This document shows positions 8,232 through 16,754 of a stretch of DNA of 61,372 nt, in pieces. Location: positions 1-61,372 of the forward strand of contig JAIKZQ010000041.1 in NCBI GenBank assembly GCA_024682075.1. The letters run 5' to 3'. The translations under genes and the position numbers were made by a program. Under the pieces are notes generated by a model. The model had not been told where the DNA came from. It saw nothing but the letters and a program-made list of their open reading frames with translations, and did no database searches. Each line of letters starts with the position of its first letter. Position 1 is the stretch's first letter. This stretch comes from Lachnospiraceae bacterium. Lineage in GTDB: Bacteria > Bacillota > Clostridia > Lachnospirales > Lachnospiraceae.

Positions 8232-10691
8232 TCAGTCTGCAAATACCGGTTCCTCATCTTCAAACCACCATGTCGCGCCGGATTCATCAGTATAGCCTCC
8301 AAGTCCCGTTGCCTGGAAATTATCCAATAGCATTATCTCTTTGTAACAGTCATTGTAAAAGAACGATCTGGCATATGAATAATATCTCATATGATCATCC
8401 ACGATACTTCCATCCGGGCAATACCAATGGTAGTATCTGTATCTTGTTCCGATCTGCTCTCTTTCCACTTCAGAGACTTCCTCACTCCCTGCGAGAACCG
8501 TATTCACACGGTACACTGTCCAGTTATCCATTGACCTCGCAAATATGTATCCGTTTCCATATTCAATCTGAGCATACTTATAATCAAGGAGCGTTCTGCC
8601 TGAATAAAAATCCACGACGCCGTATTTGCCGGTAGAATCAGACTTTACAGCAGCAAGTGCAGGGCAAAGCACATCAATAGTTTCACCCTCAAGTAAAAGG
8701 CTGTACGAAAGAGAATCCAGTGCATATCCAGATTCACCCGCATGGATGCACATTCCGGTTGCTTCCGTCATATCTCGACAATAAGAGAACTGAGCACCAT
8801 TAAAAGCAAATCCCGAGAAATATTCATTTCCATTGGATGAATAGCAGACCACACCGGACCCTTCGAGCACATATTCGTTATATGTCTTTCCCAAATTCTT
8901 CAGAAGTTCTCCACGTCTGTTGTATAAATAGAGGTCACCATAGAGTGTTCCACCAATTAAACCAAATCGTTCCCAACAAACCTTATCCAATACATCACTG
9001 ACAATGCGGTTACCATCCATGTCTAAGATGTGGTATCCATTTCCTTCTTTTTGCAGCAAATATCCACTGGTGCTTTCGAATGCATCGAGCAAAGCGCCCG
9101 AGCTGGAACAATACTCCGAGTTCTCATCATACAAGTCGTATGACTCTCCGTCTTTAATGATGTAGTATCCGTTTCCAACATTAAGTTGAGAGGAATTTAC
9201 AATTGACAGAACTTCGTTGCCTTCCTCATCATACAGCGTTGCACTTCCGTCTTTTCTGATGATCCAGATGTGAGAGCCACACGCCTTATAACCTTCTATT
9301 AAAGGATTGTCGGAAACAATAATCGGGACAAATCTACGTTTCAAGAGATCATATATACGTGCCTCACCTGTATATCCAATTCCTTCAGAAGTCATGAAAA
9401 AGGTATTATTTTCATCAAGTGTGATATCTTGAGTATAAGAAACCCTCAGATAACGACCACCTTCAAGTCCATCCATATCAGAGATGAAATCAATGCCTGC
9501 GGCTTCTCCGGGAATCAGCCACTCGCCTTCAATGGAGACAAGACCTATTGAAGGCACACTATATGGTATATTCTGTATTTCAACAATGTATAATCCATCT
9601 CCAATGGGAGTTACAGATTCAAACGTTTCAGGCAATGAAGAGCCATCCACAGTCACAACCTGTTTTGTGACTATACTGATAGTAAGATCATCGATGTAAA
9701 ATTCTTCTGTCGATACAAAACTCCCCACCTCAGTCAGCGTATATCCCACAGGCATTCCTGCAGGATATTCAGACAGACTAACTCTTTGAGCAGGCCGAAT
9801 TGAATCCTCTTCTTCCGGCTGTGATTCAATTTGCTGTAAAGCATCATTATTGACAGTAGTATCCTCATTATTGACAGCAGTATCCGCTTGATCATTACCA
9901 AAAACCCATTTATGACCGGCCAGAAATATGACATCATAAATGACGACACATAAAACAGCCACAGCAGCCACTGAAATTATTGTGATCTTTTTGCGCCTGC
10001 TTTTTTCAGAGTCATCTATAGTCTTTTTCTTTTTTATCTTCTTTTCTTTATTACTTTCTTTCTTATTTGTTTCTTCTTTATTGATTTCTTTCTTTTCAGA
10101 CGTTTTTTTCTCGGCAGTTTCTGTAATTGTATCGGATTCTTCCGTGACAGAAGAACTGTTTCCTTCAGGCAGATTGTCGGAAGTCATCTGCTCTTCTTCA
10201 GTGTTTGTTTCTTCCGTTTTTGATTCATCAACCCGGGGAGATTCCTTCCTGATTTCTTTCTTGCAGCCATCAAGGATCTCGGATTTGATTATCTTACGAA
10301 TGAATTCTTCCTCGGTTCTGAAGTTATAGCGAAGAATGCACTGCTGCGCTGATATCTGCAGTTCAACGCCGAGAGGAAGATCGGTCTTTTCAGTCATTAT
10401 CCCCAGGAAGTTCTTCTGTCTGGACAGTGCAAATGTGATCTCACGTCTGCAATTCGCAGACGCCATTGAATTCGGAGTCACGAAAGCAAGAACAACATCC
10501 GACTTATCCAGATGTTGTGCTATGTTTTCGGGCCATTCGCTTCCGGGAGCGATTCCATCATCGTACCAGATACGATAGCCTTCCTCTTCAAGTCTGCTCA
10601 GGATTGCAAGCACATCCTCGCTGTCCTTATGAGCATAACTGACGAATATATATTTTTCATTTCCTTCGTAGACTTCAGGCTTCATAATCAT
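8232..10691 (-). CDS. Membrane TIR protein with a large WG-repeat-like ectodomain, 819 residues
   Basis: Residues 1-135 are a canonical TIR domain: YIFVSYAHKD, IWYDDGIAPGSEW, and SANCRREITFAL, whose Glu sits where TIR NADases carry the catalytic residue. A Lys/Glu-rich linker (about 140-240) leads to one membrane helix near 242-262. The following 550 residues are beta-rich with recurring units such as ATLYDEEGNEV and YHILDMDGNRI that resemble WG or propeller-type repeats. This places the TIR inside and the repeats outside, a receptor-like topology. The ATG overlaps the stop of the paralogous gene upstream (ATGA), indicating coupled translation. The ligand is unknown. Confidence 0.85.
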   Translation of the reverse strand: MIMKPEVYEGNEKYIFVSYAHKDSEDVLAILSRLEEEGYRIWYDDGIAPGSEWPENIAQHLDKSDVVLAFVTPNSMASANCRREITFALSRQKNFLGIMTEKTDLPLGVELQISAQQCILRYNFRTEEEFIRKIIKSEILDGCKKEIRKESPRVDESKTEETNTEEEQMTSDNLPEGNSSSVTEESDTITETAEKKTSEKKEINKEETNKKESNKEKKIKKKKTIDDSEKSRRKKITIISVAAVAVLCVVIYDVIFLAGHKWVFGNDQADTAVNNEDTTVNNDALQQIESQPEEEDSIRPAQRVSLSEYPAGMPVGYTLTEVGSFVSTEEFYIDDLTISIVTKQVVTVDGSSLPETFESVTPIGDGLYIVEIQNIPYSVPSIGLVSIEGEWLIPGEAAGIDFISDMDGLEGGRYLRVSYTQDITLDENNTFFMTSEGIGYTGEARIYDLLKRRFVPIIVSDNPLIEGYKACGSHIWIIRKDGSATLYDEEGNEVLSIVNSSQLNVGNGYYIIKDGESYDLYDENSEYCSSSGALLDAFESTSGYLLQKEGNGYHILDMDGNRIVSDVLDKVCWERFGLIGGTLYGDLYLYNRRGELLKNLGKTYNEYVLEGSGVVCYSSNGNEYFSGFAFNGAQFSYCRDMTEATGMCIHAGESGYALDSLSYSLLLEGETIDVLCPALAAVKSDSTGKYGVVDFYSGRTLLDYKYAQIEYGNGYIFARSMDNWTVYRVNTVLAGSEEVSEVEREQIGTRYRYYHWYCPDGSIVDDHMRYYSYARSFFYNDCYKEIMLLDNFQATGLGGYTDESGATWWFEDEEPVFAD

Positions 10692-12886
10692 TCAGAACAA
10701 ACCGTCTCAACTCTGTAAACTGTCCACGTATCCATATATCGGGCAAAGATATATCCATTCACATACAGTATTTCCGAATACTCGCATTCCAGTAGTGTAT
10801 GCCCCGTAAACAGATCGATCACACCAATCTTGCCGCTGTCATTTGATGTATATGTGCATAGAGCAGTACTCAGATAATCAATCTCACCTTCTCTTAAGCT
10901 GAATGTGTATTCATAATTATTCAACGTCATGGCACCGATCTCAGTATGGATCATCATGTTTTCAGCTTCCACGGAATTTTCATAACCTTCGACCAGCAAG
11001 CCGTTATATCCCACCAGATCCGTTCCTTTGTCCAGGTGTATTCTAAAGAATGCCGCACCATTGATTGCAGAATAAAGTCCTTTGCCCTGATATAACATTT
11101 CACCGGTCACTCTGAGCAAAGCATACTTATTCTTTTCAACTGTTACATACAGAATACCGTATGCTTCCTGGTTAATCTTATAGAAACCACCCGAGCCGAC
11201 AACATTTCCATCCAGATCAAGAGCATACTCCGCATCGTCATCATCCCTGCACAGATATCCGCGGGTACTGTCGATGACACGAAGCGTGATTCCGGAGCTA
11301 AAACACTCATTGCCATTTTCATCATAAACAACCTGAGTTCTTCCGTCTTTTATGATGAAATATCCGTTGCCAACCTGAAGGCCATTCGTATCCTGAAGGT
11401 TAAACACCGTATTTCCGTGAATATCGATCAATGCTCCGGATCCGTCCTTGTTCACGACCCAGACATGCTCGCCGCAGGCCATATAGTCTCTCAATACCGG
11501 ATTGTCAAAGTGCAGTTCCGAAATAAAACTCCGCGTCTCGGTATCGTAAATCAGAGCATAGCCTTCATATAAAACATCGCCATCCGCCGGAGTGCTTCTG
11601 ATAGTCCCATCCGTAGTAAAGCAAATGTAATCATTAGGATCATCCGTTACACTTCCTGCATAAACAACACGCAGGAATCTTCCGCCGTTAATTCCGTCTC
11701 GATCAGAAATGACATCAATCTTAGCTGCAGCACAAGGAATCAGAACACCTTCTTCCAGTGATATAAGTCCGGTCGAATAAACGCTTCCTTCCTCGGTGCA
11801 TACGATGCTCAGTCCATTTCCGATAGGCGTACAGGAAACGTAGCTCTCCTCAAAAGATTCACCCTCTGCAGAATACAAGGTGAACTGCTGACCGTTCATA
11901 GATCCTATGGAACCCCTGGCTGCCGTAAGACTATCTGTTGAGTCAAAGTTGCCAATCATCTCAAGATTATATCCAATAGGTGTCCCTGAAGGCAGTTCGG
12001 ATGCTCCGACCATAGATTCCTTTGGAAGTTCAATCACAGTCCGTGAGTTTGATGATTTTTTTACTATTACAACAACAATGATCAAAAAGATAACTGCAAC
12101 CGGAATCAGTATCGGAAGCACATTCTTTTTCTTCTTGACGTTACCTTGTGCTAAAGGCGCTCCCTGAGGAGTATAGCCGGGCTGCTGCCCAAACTGTGCA
12201 CCCTGCGGCACATAGTTTGGCTGCTGTACCTGTGAAGTCTGTGGCGTGGTATACGCCTGCTGAGCAAAAGTGTTTTGAGGTGCGATATTTTGTTGCTGAA
12301 CAGGAGCACTCTGAGGTGCAGCATATTGCTGCTGTACAGGCGTGCTCTGAGATGCAGTGTATTGTTGCTGAACAGGAGTGCTCTGAGGTGCAGTATTTTG
12401 CTGCTGGAGAATCTGCGTCTGAGCAGGTGCGGAATCCTGAAGAGCGGGATGATCTGCAGTTTTGCACTCTTTCAGTATCTCACTGCCCAATATCCTTGCA
12501 AGGAATTCCTCCTCGGTTCTGAAGTTATGTCTCAATACGCTTTGCTGTGCTGAGATCTGTAATTCGACTCCGAGGGGAAGGGTAGTCTCTTCGATCATTA
12601 CAGACAGGAATTTTTTCTGTCTTGAAAGAGCAAAGGTTATCTCCCTTCTGCAATTGGCAGAGTCCATGGAATTAGGCGATATGAATGCCATCACAACATC
12701 TGACTTATCCATATGCTGTGCGATATTCTCAGGCCACTCACTTCCGGGAGCAATTCCGTCATCATACCAGATCCTGAATCCCGACTGTTCCAGCCTCTCC
12801 ATAATGGGCATAACCGTCGCGGAATCCTTGTGAGCATAGCTTATAAATATGTATTTGTCTTCGCCTTCGTAAGCAATGGGTTTCAT
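10688..12886 (-). CDS. Membrane TIR protein paralogue with a Gln/Pro repeat linker, 732 residues
   Basis: This is a tandem paralogue of the next gene, with the same order: TIR (1-135; YIFISYAHKD, IWYDDGIAPGSEW, SANCRREITFAL), linker, one membrane helix (about 255-278: ILIPVAVIFLIIVVVIV) and a beta-rich ectodomain with units such as GALIDIHGNTV and QVVYDENGNEC. The TIR parts are much more alike than the ectodomains. The linker differs completely: instead of Lys/Glu it holds about five 12-residue Gln/Pro/Ala repeats. The putative catalytic Glu is kept. The ribosome binding site is weak (CGGAACG region). I infer a receptor-type NADase or adaptor working with its paralogue. Confidence 0.85.
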   Translation of the reverse strand: MKPIAYEGEDKYIFISYAHKDSATVMPIMERLEQSGFRIWYDDGIAPGSEWPENIAQHMDKSDVVMAFISPNSMDSANCRREITFALSRQKKFLSVMIEETTLPLGVELQISAQQSVLRHNFRTEEEFLARILGSEILKECKTADHPALQDSAPAQTQILQQQNTAPQSTPVQQQYTASQSTPVQQQYAAPQSAPVQQQNIAPQNTFAQQAYTTPQTSQVQQPNYVPQGAQFGQQPGYTPQGAPLAQGNVKKKKNVLPILIPVAVIFLIIVVVIVKKSSNSRTVIELPKESMVGASELPSGTPIGYNLEMIGNFDSTDSLTAARGSIGSMNGQQFTLYSAEGESFEESYVSCTPIGNGLSIVCTEEGSVYSTGLISLEEGVLIPCAAAKIDVISDRDGINGGRFLRVVYAGSVTDDPNDYICFTTDGTIRSTPADGDVLYEGYALIYDTETRSFISELHFDNPVLRDYMACGEHVWVVNKDGSGALIDIHGNTVFNLQDTNGLQVGNGYFIIKDGRTQVVYDENGNECFSSGITLRVIDSTRGYLCRDDDDAEYALDLDGNVVGSGGFYKINQEAYGILYVTVEKNKYALLRVTGEMLYQGKGLYSAINGAAFFRIHLDKGTDLVGYNGLLVEGYENSVEAENMMIHTEIGAMTLNNYEYTFSLREGEIDYLSTALCTYTSNDSGKIGVIDLFTGHTLLECEYSEILYVNGYIFARYMDTWTVYRVETVCSE
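12199..12406 (-). repeat. In-frame tandem repeat of about 36 bp in the TIR linker
   Basis: The DNA encodes successive 12-residue units of the type VQQQYAAPQSAP. Three consecutive units are near identical in DNA and the outer ones have diverged. The units lie between the TIR domain and the membrane helix. Such arrays gain and lose copies easily, so linker length may vary between strains. Confidence 0.7.
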
Positions 12887-12919
12887 TACCGGTTCGTTCC
12901 GTTCTTTATTTCTTCAGGA

Positions 12920-14377
12920 TCAATCGGCAGTGGCTTTGCCAAGCGCCGCTTTCTCCTTCTCGACCAGCTTGTCGATCTTATCTCTTACAACAGAGCCATA
13001 CACTCCGTCTTTTTCTTTTTCTGTCTGATCCAGATCTTCAAAAGGAACAAGAAGATTATGCTTTCTCTTTGCATTATCTCTTGTATCATCGTAAGTCCAA
13101 TGATTAATATAATGGAATCTGCTCCAGCGAATGTGTTCGATCTCCCAGAATTCTTCTTCGTAGAACTCTCCATCCTCACGGATCTGCTTCTCAATCCAGT
13201 AATGGTCACCTCTGGCAACACTGGAAGCTTTTTTGAACCCGTCGATCTTATCCCATTCCGAATTGACGTCCAATTCGTTGAAGGTATTTTCGGGTTTGCC
13301 GCCGTATCTCAGACCGTAATCATAATTGAAAAGCTTACCGAGACTGTACAGACGTTCTTCTTTAATGTCTTCCTCAGTCAGATACTCTTCAAGATATCCG
13401 AAACGTATCAGCTTGCCTGCAGCATAGAATCCGCCCCACTTGCGTCCTTCGGCATTGTAATAGAAAACTTCCGTACTCTGATCGCGGTAGATTACCTCCT
13501 GAGCGATCTGCATGGCATCATCTTCCTGGGAAATGATCACCCTGTCAGCCTTGGCTATCTCATCAAGATCATCCTCCCACTTTTCATCATGAACAACGAC
13601 ACGGTCGTCATTCATCATTATGAGTGACTTCAGGAACACCTTATCCGACTCGTTGCATCCCCATATGTGATATGTGATCCTCTGATCAAGAGAGAAGATG
13701 TTATTCAGATAACCGTAACGGAAGATTGCCCTTCCAACGTTCCCATATCCGACGATTGCAACCGAGTATTCTCTTATCTTCCTAACGTCGTAGAGATTGT
13801 ACTGTTTCCAGAATTTCCTGGCCATCACTTCATAGATATTAACTATGCGGACACCCGGCATATCTATCGCATTTAACAAAAAAGGATCCATCTCCCTTAC
13901 AAGGAGGTAGACCACGCTTTTCCCGAATGTATTCTTTCTTTCCTCAAAAAACTGAAGAGTCTTGGGATCGTCTTCAAGGAAAATGATATGATACTTTGCC
14001 TTCTCGGCGCTCTTTCTTTTTTCAATGCGTCCAAAGAAGCCGTGCTTTAACTTTTCCTCAAGCCTTTCACCGATCTCGTTATCGGTATACACAGCCGTGG
14101 AATCGGAAAAGAAATACATGACAGCTCTGTCAAGAGTTCTGTATACGGATCTAAGGAAGCTGAGGACAACTCCAGCCGCGACGATAAGAGCCGTGAGTTT
14201 GGAAATCATGACCCAGATATTATCGACATCCGCCGCAGGATTAACGAAATACAGAGCACAGGATGCATACAATGCCTCGAAAAACGACATTTTTCCGACG
14301 ATGTAATATCCTATCATTCCGAATGCCAGGGGAACCCAGCAAAATCGTTTAATTATCTGACCAATCTTTTCTTCCAT
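12920..14377 (-). CDS. Channel-like protein with TrkA-N (Rossmann) and RyR domains, 485 residues
   Basis: The N-terminus has membrane segments (about 13-45 and 54-80) with a short re-entrant-looking stretch, resembling a two-TM ion channel but without a TVGYG selectivity filter. A cytoplasmic Rossmann domain follows with AIVGYGNVGRAIFR (about 208-222), as in TrkA-N/RCK regulators that bind NAD(H) or nucleotides. Near the C-terminus, HWTYDDTRDNAKRKHNLLVP matches the RyR domain, which in bacteria accompanies nucleotide- and NAD-centred conflict systems. With four TIR-type genes directly downstream, the natural inference is a channel gated by an NAD-derived signal. AGAAGGATAAAC precedes the ATG. 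Confidence 0.75.
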   Translation of the reverse strand: MEEKIGQIIKRFCWVPLAFGMIGYYIVGKMSFFEALYASCALYFVNPAADVDNIWVMISKLTALIVAAGVVLSFLRSVYRTLDRAVMYFFSDSTAVYTDNEIGERLEEKLKHGFFGRIEKRKSAEKAKYHIIFLEDDPKTLQFFEERKNTFGKSVVYLLVREMDPFLLNAIDMPGVRIVNIYEVMARKFWKQYNLYDVRKIREYSVAIVGYGNVGRAIFRYGYLNNIFSLDQRITYHIWGCNESDKVFLKSLIMMNDDRVVVHDEKWEDDLDEIAKADRVIISQEDDAMQIAQEVIYRDQSTEVFYYNAEGRKWGGFYAAGKLIRFGYLEEYLTEEDIKEERLYSLGKLFNYDYGLRYGGKPENTFNELDVNSEWDKIDGFKKASSVARGDHYWIEKQIREDGEFYEEEFWEIEHIRWSRFHYINHWTYDDTRDNAKRKHNLLVPFEDLDQTEKEKDGVYGSVVRDKIDKLVEKEKAALGKATAD

Positions 14378-14425
14378 GTTTATCCTTCTGAATAACGATT
14401 ACTGACCACTGAATCAACAGCGCTA

Positions 14426-14668
14426 TCAATAGATATACTCATCAGTAATCTCTACACCAAGAACTTTCAGTATATCCCCATCACCTGACTCCAAGCAGGT
14501 TTTCATGGCTGCTTTTATGTCATCCTTTGTAATGGAAGGAGGCAACATTTCAGTGGGAATGCCCTCGCCAAATTTTTCCTTAAATTCTTCCATTAATTTG
14601 TCATATTCGGAATCAGACTGCTGAACCGGTGTGTCCGCTATCATATTCATGAAATCTTCCAGTTCCAT
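14426..14668 (-). CDS. Small acidic protein, candidate immunity protein for the zincin toxin, 80 residues
   Basis: No family is recognised. It is acidic, lacks cysteines except one, and has no membrane segment. It starts 25 bases after the stop of the zincin-type toxin candidate, the standard place for a cognate immunity protein in polymorphic toxin loci. The ribosome binding site (AAAGG) is weak. The immunity role rests on position alone. Confidence 0.55.
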   Translation of the reverse strand: MELEDFMNMIADTPVQQSDSEYDKLMEEFKEKFGEGIPTEMLPPSITKDDIKAAMKTCLESGDGDILKVLGVEITDEYIY

Positions 14669-14693
14669 TTTATGTTACCTTTCTACATTGTGA

Positions 14694-15818
14694 TCAATTA
14701 GAAACCGAGCCTATCAGTTCTTTGAACTTTGCGAATGCGTTTGGAAACATACGGGATAAAAACTCTGCTTTGCTTCCACCACCCATGGATGCCTCAAAAA
14801 AATGTGCAAACGCTTCCGAGGTTAGCGAGCCTTTTCTGGACCAATATTCTCTTTCATGTCCATAATATCCTTGTAATTCTCCGCCGGTAATTGCATCAAT
14901 CAGATCAGAGAAAGAGTGAGCAGAATCCTGTCTGATATATTTCAAAAATCCCTTTTTCTTTTCATCAGACATATTCTTATATACTGACAGAACTTTATTG
15001 CCATCATCCCTCAGGGCTTTTTCAAACTCAGCGTTATCCGAGAGCTGAGTTTTATATCCCGAAGAAGCATGATCTATCATATGTCCGAGTTCATGATAGT
15101 ATGTTGCACCTGCACCCCTCGGATTATTCAGATCCGCAGAAGCATTATAATACACGCCTCTCGGATGTGCCGGTGTGCCCACCGGCGAATAATGTGCTGT
15201 CAAATCACTTGGATATTCTGAATTCTGTATCTCCAAATTCCCGGCAAATTTATCAAACACTTTCTTTGCTGTCGGGTCAGCATTTTCATATCTGCTCTTT
15301 ATGACATTTTCGTAGCCGTCGGGAATCTTTCCTCTTACAGAAACACCCAGGCATTTCTGACTTCCGGTGCCTTGATCGGTTTTCGGATCACCTGAATTAC
15401 CTCCGGCTTCTGAACCGGAATTACTGTTTGGTCCCGAATTACCGCCGCCGGCTCCTGCACCGGCCACAGCAGCTCCTATTCCAAATGCTGCCGCCGCCCC
15501 GGCAACCATCTTTCCGACAGCGCTTCCTATGCCTCCAAAGAGATCGGAATCCATGATCTCACGATATCCGTCCGCAACATCACGTATCAGTTCCGCAATG
15601 TCTTCTGCTGGCTCGGATGCCTGTTCCACGGCACTTGCAATGTCCTCGAGAGCTGATGCCAATTCAGCCCGGTGAGGTCCCAAAGTATCTGCATAATCAT
15701 CGGTCGCAGATCTCATGGCGTGAGTTTCACTGCGTATGGTATCTAAGCATTCTTCAACACGGTCTGCGCACGCATACAATGCTTCAACGCCATCATCACT
15801 GACTGCATATTTAGCCAT
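14694..15818 (-). CDS. Toxin candidate: shared secretion module fused to an HExxH zincin domain, 374 residues
   Basis: Residues 1-95 are a helical module (starting MAKYAVSDDGVEAL and ending near DSDLFGG) that is clearly homologous to the N-terminal module encoded at 16740-17039. A Gly/Ala-rich hydrophobic stretch (about 100-125) and a Gly/Ser/Asn linker follow. The C-terminal ~200 residues contain YYHELGHMIDH near residue 242, an HExxH zinc site, and a downstream Glu in EAFAHFFE near 332 that could be the third ligand, as in gluzincin toxins. I read it as a metallopeptidase toxin exported by the neighbouring FtsK-type machine. GGAG precedes the ATG. Confidence 0.78.
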   Translation of the reverse strand: MAKYAVSDDGVEALYACADRVEECLDTIRSETHAMRSATDDYADTLGPHRAELASALEDIASAVEQASEPAEDIAELIRDVADGYREIMDSDLFGGIGSAVGKMVAGAAAAFGIGAAVAGAGAGGGNSGPNSNSGSEAGGNSGDPKTDQGTGSQKCLGVSVRGKIPDGYENVIKSRYENADPTAKKVFDKFAGNLEIQNSEYPSDLTAHYSPVGTPAHPRGVYYNASADLNNPRGAGATYYHELGHMIDHASSGYKTQLSDNAEFEKALRDDGNKVLSVYKNMSDEKKKGFLKYIRQDSAHSFSDLIDAITGGELQGYYGHEREYWSRKGSLTSEAFAHFFEASMGGGSKAEFLSRMFPNAFAKFKELIGSVSN

Positions 15819-15839
15819 GATAATTCTCCATATCGACGT

Positions 15840-16034
15840 TTAAGTTTCATTTTCTAATTCATCAAGAATACTTGGCATATGAAACTTTGGACATTTGTAG
15901 ACATTCTTTGTGATATCTTCTATCTGATCCATAGGGCAAACATCACTTCTTTCCCCATTATTATAGTATTTGCACAGTTCACACTGGCTGGAAGCCACCT
16001 GTAATTCACCTTTTTCATAGCAAAACTTGCTCAT
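15840..16034 (-). CDS. Small cysteine-rich protein, 64 residues, candidate immunity or accessory factor
   Basis: The ATG at 16034 is chosen because AAGGAG lies just upstream; an in-frame TTG at 16049 precedes that site. The protein has five cysteines including a CxxC pair (CELC), so it may bind zinc or form a disulfide. It has no membrane segment. It lies 46 bases after the ADP-ribosyltransferase domain, which makes it the best immunity candidate for that toxin, but I recognise no family. Confidence 0.6.
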   Translation of the reverse strand: MSKFCYEKGELQVASSQCELCKYYNNGERSDVCPMDQIEDITKNVYKCPKFHMPSILDELENET

Positions 16035-16080
16035 GCTATCTCCTTGCAAAACAGCGATCGTTCAAATCAAAGAAGTATTC

Positions 16081-16686
16081 TTACATCATTTGTACATGGA
16101 CTATTCTTTTGCCCTTTTCATCTCTTGAGCAATCCAAAACCACCATAGTCCGACCACAGTCAAAAAGAACTTCTCTTTCGGTATTGACCGCACTGATCTC
16201 TTCTACACACGCACCTTTTGCTCCCTTCGGAACATCTATCACCAAAAGCACGTCTTTATCAAATGCCTGTTTCTTATCAAGGCTGGTACTCAAAAATCCC
16301 TTGTCAGCATACACTTTTCCAACCATCTGATCATCAGATAATGCTTCCAATTCTCCGAGTGCGTCGGAAGAAATGCCTCTGTAGACGGTGCAATCCGTGG
16401 GGATCGATGATCTGTCCAATGAGTTGTGCAGATTTTGCGCGAATTTTTGATTATTTCCGACAAAACCGGGACCCAACCCACGAAGAGTTCCGTTTATATT
16501 GTCATAAGCCATTCCGGTATATTGGAATACCGCGGTCTTCTCATCCTGAGACAATCCGTCGATCCAATCGCTTCCGGCTTGTTTTACCAGATCAGCTTTT
16601 TCTTCAGCACTTAACGCTGAAGACGATGCGGAAGCCCCACCACTGCCTGACAGTGCCGAGCTTCCGGATATCGAGCCGCCAATCAT
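16081..16686 (-). CDS. ADP-ribosyltransferase toxin domain, out of frame with its N-terminal module
   Basis: The C-terminal ~130 residues carry the R-STS-ExE set of mono-ADP-ribosyltransferases, counted from the ATG at 16686: Arg103 in VYRGIS, Ser133-Thr-Ser in GFLSTSL and Glu170-x-Glu172 in NTEREVLF. These enzymes transfer ADP-ribose from NAD+ to a protein or nucleic acid. The ATG at 16686 has no convincing ribosome binding site. The frame stays open upstream to 16743, encoding an Ala/Gly-rich stretch equal to the linker of the zincin paralogue. The true product is therefore probably a ~319-residue fusion with the 16740-17039 module in the -1 frame. Confidence 0.8.
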   Translation of the reverse strand: MIGGSISGSSALSGSGGASASSSALSAEEKADLVKQAGSDWIDGLSQDEKTAVFQYTGMAYDNINGTLRGLGPGFVGNNQKFAQNLHNSLDRSSIPTDCTVYRGISSDALGELEALSDDQMVGKVYADKGFLSTSLDKKQAFDKDVLLVIDVPKGAKGACVEEISAVNTEREVLFDCGRTMVVLDCSRDEKGKRIVHVQMM

Positions 16687-16729
16687 TGACGCGCCGGCTC
16701 CGGCTGCGACGGATGCACCTAAAGCAGTA

Positions 16730-16754
16730 GCGGGGGAACTCAGTTTCCCCCCGC
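16730..16754 (-). other. Frame junction: G6 tract, GGGAAAC heptamer and stop codon within an inverted repeat
   Basis: On the minus strand the N-terminal module ends GCG GGG GGA AAC TGA. The seven bases 16749-16743 read G GGA AAC in that frame, a classical X XXY YYZ slippery heptamer, followed at once by the stop. A -1 slip, or one extra G in the run of six, gives GGG AAA CTG and enters the open frame of the transferase domain. GCGGGGG (16754-16748) pairs with CCCCCGC (16736-16730), and AAC pairs with GTT inside, giving a hairpin around the stop. Programmed slippage, phase variation, a fixed mutation and a sequencing error all remain possible. Confidence 0.7.

Noticed and set aside
12199..12406. 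CRISPR-like array
   Set aside because: The repeats are contiguous, without spacers, and encode in-frame 12-residue units of a protein linker.
12713..13627. Plus-strand open frame of 304 residues crossing two genes
   Set aside because: It runs antisense across the ends of two well-supported minus-strand genes and has no binding site or family features.
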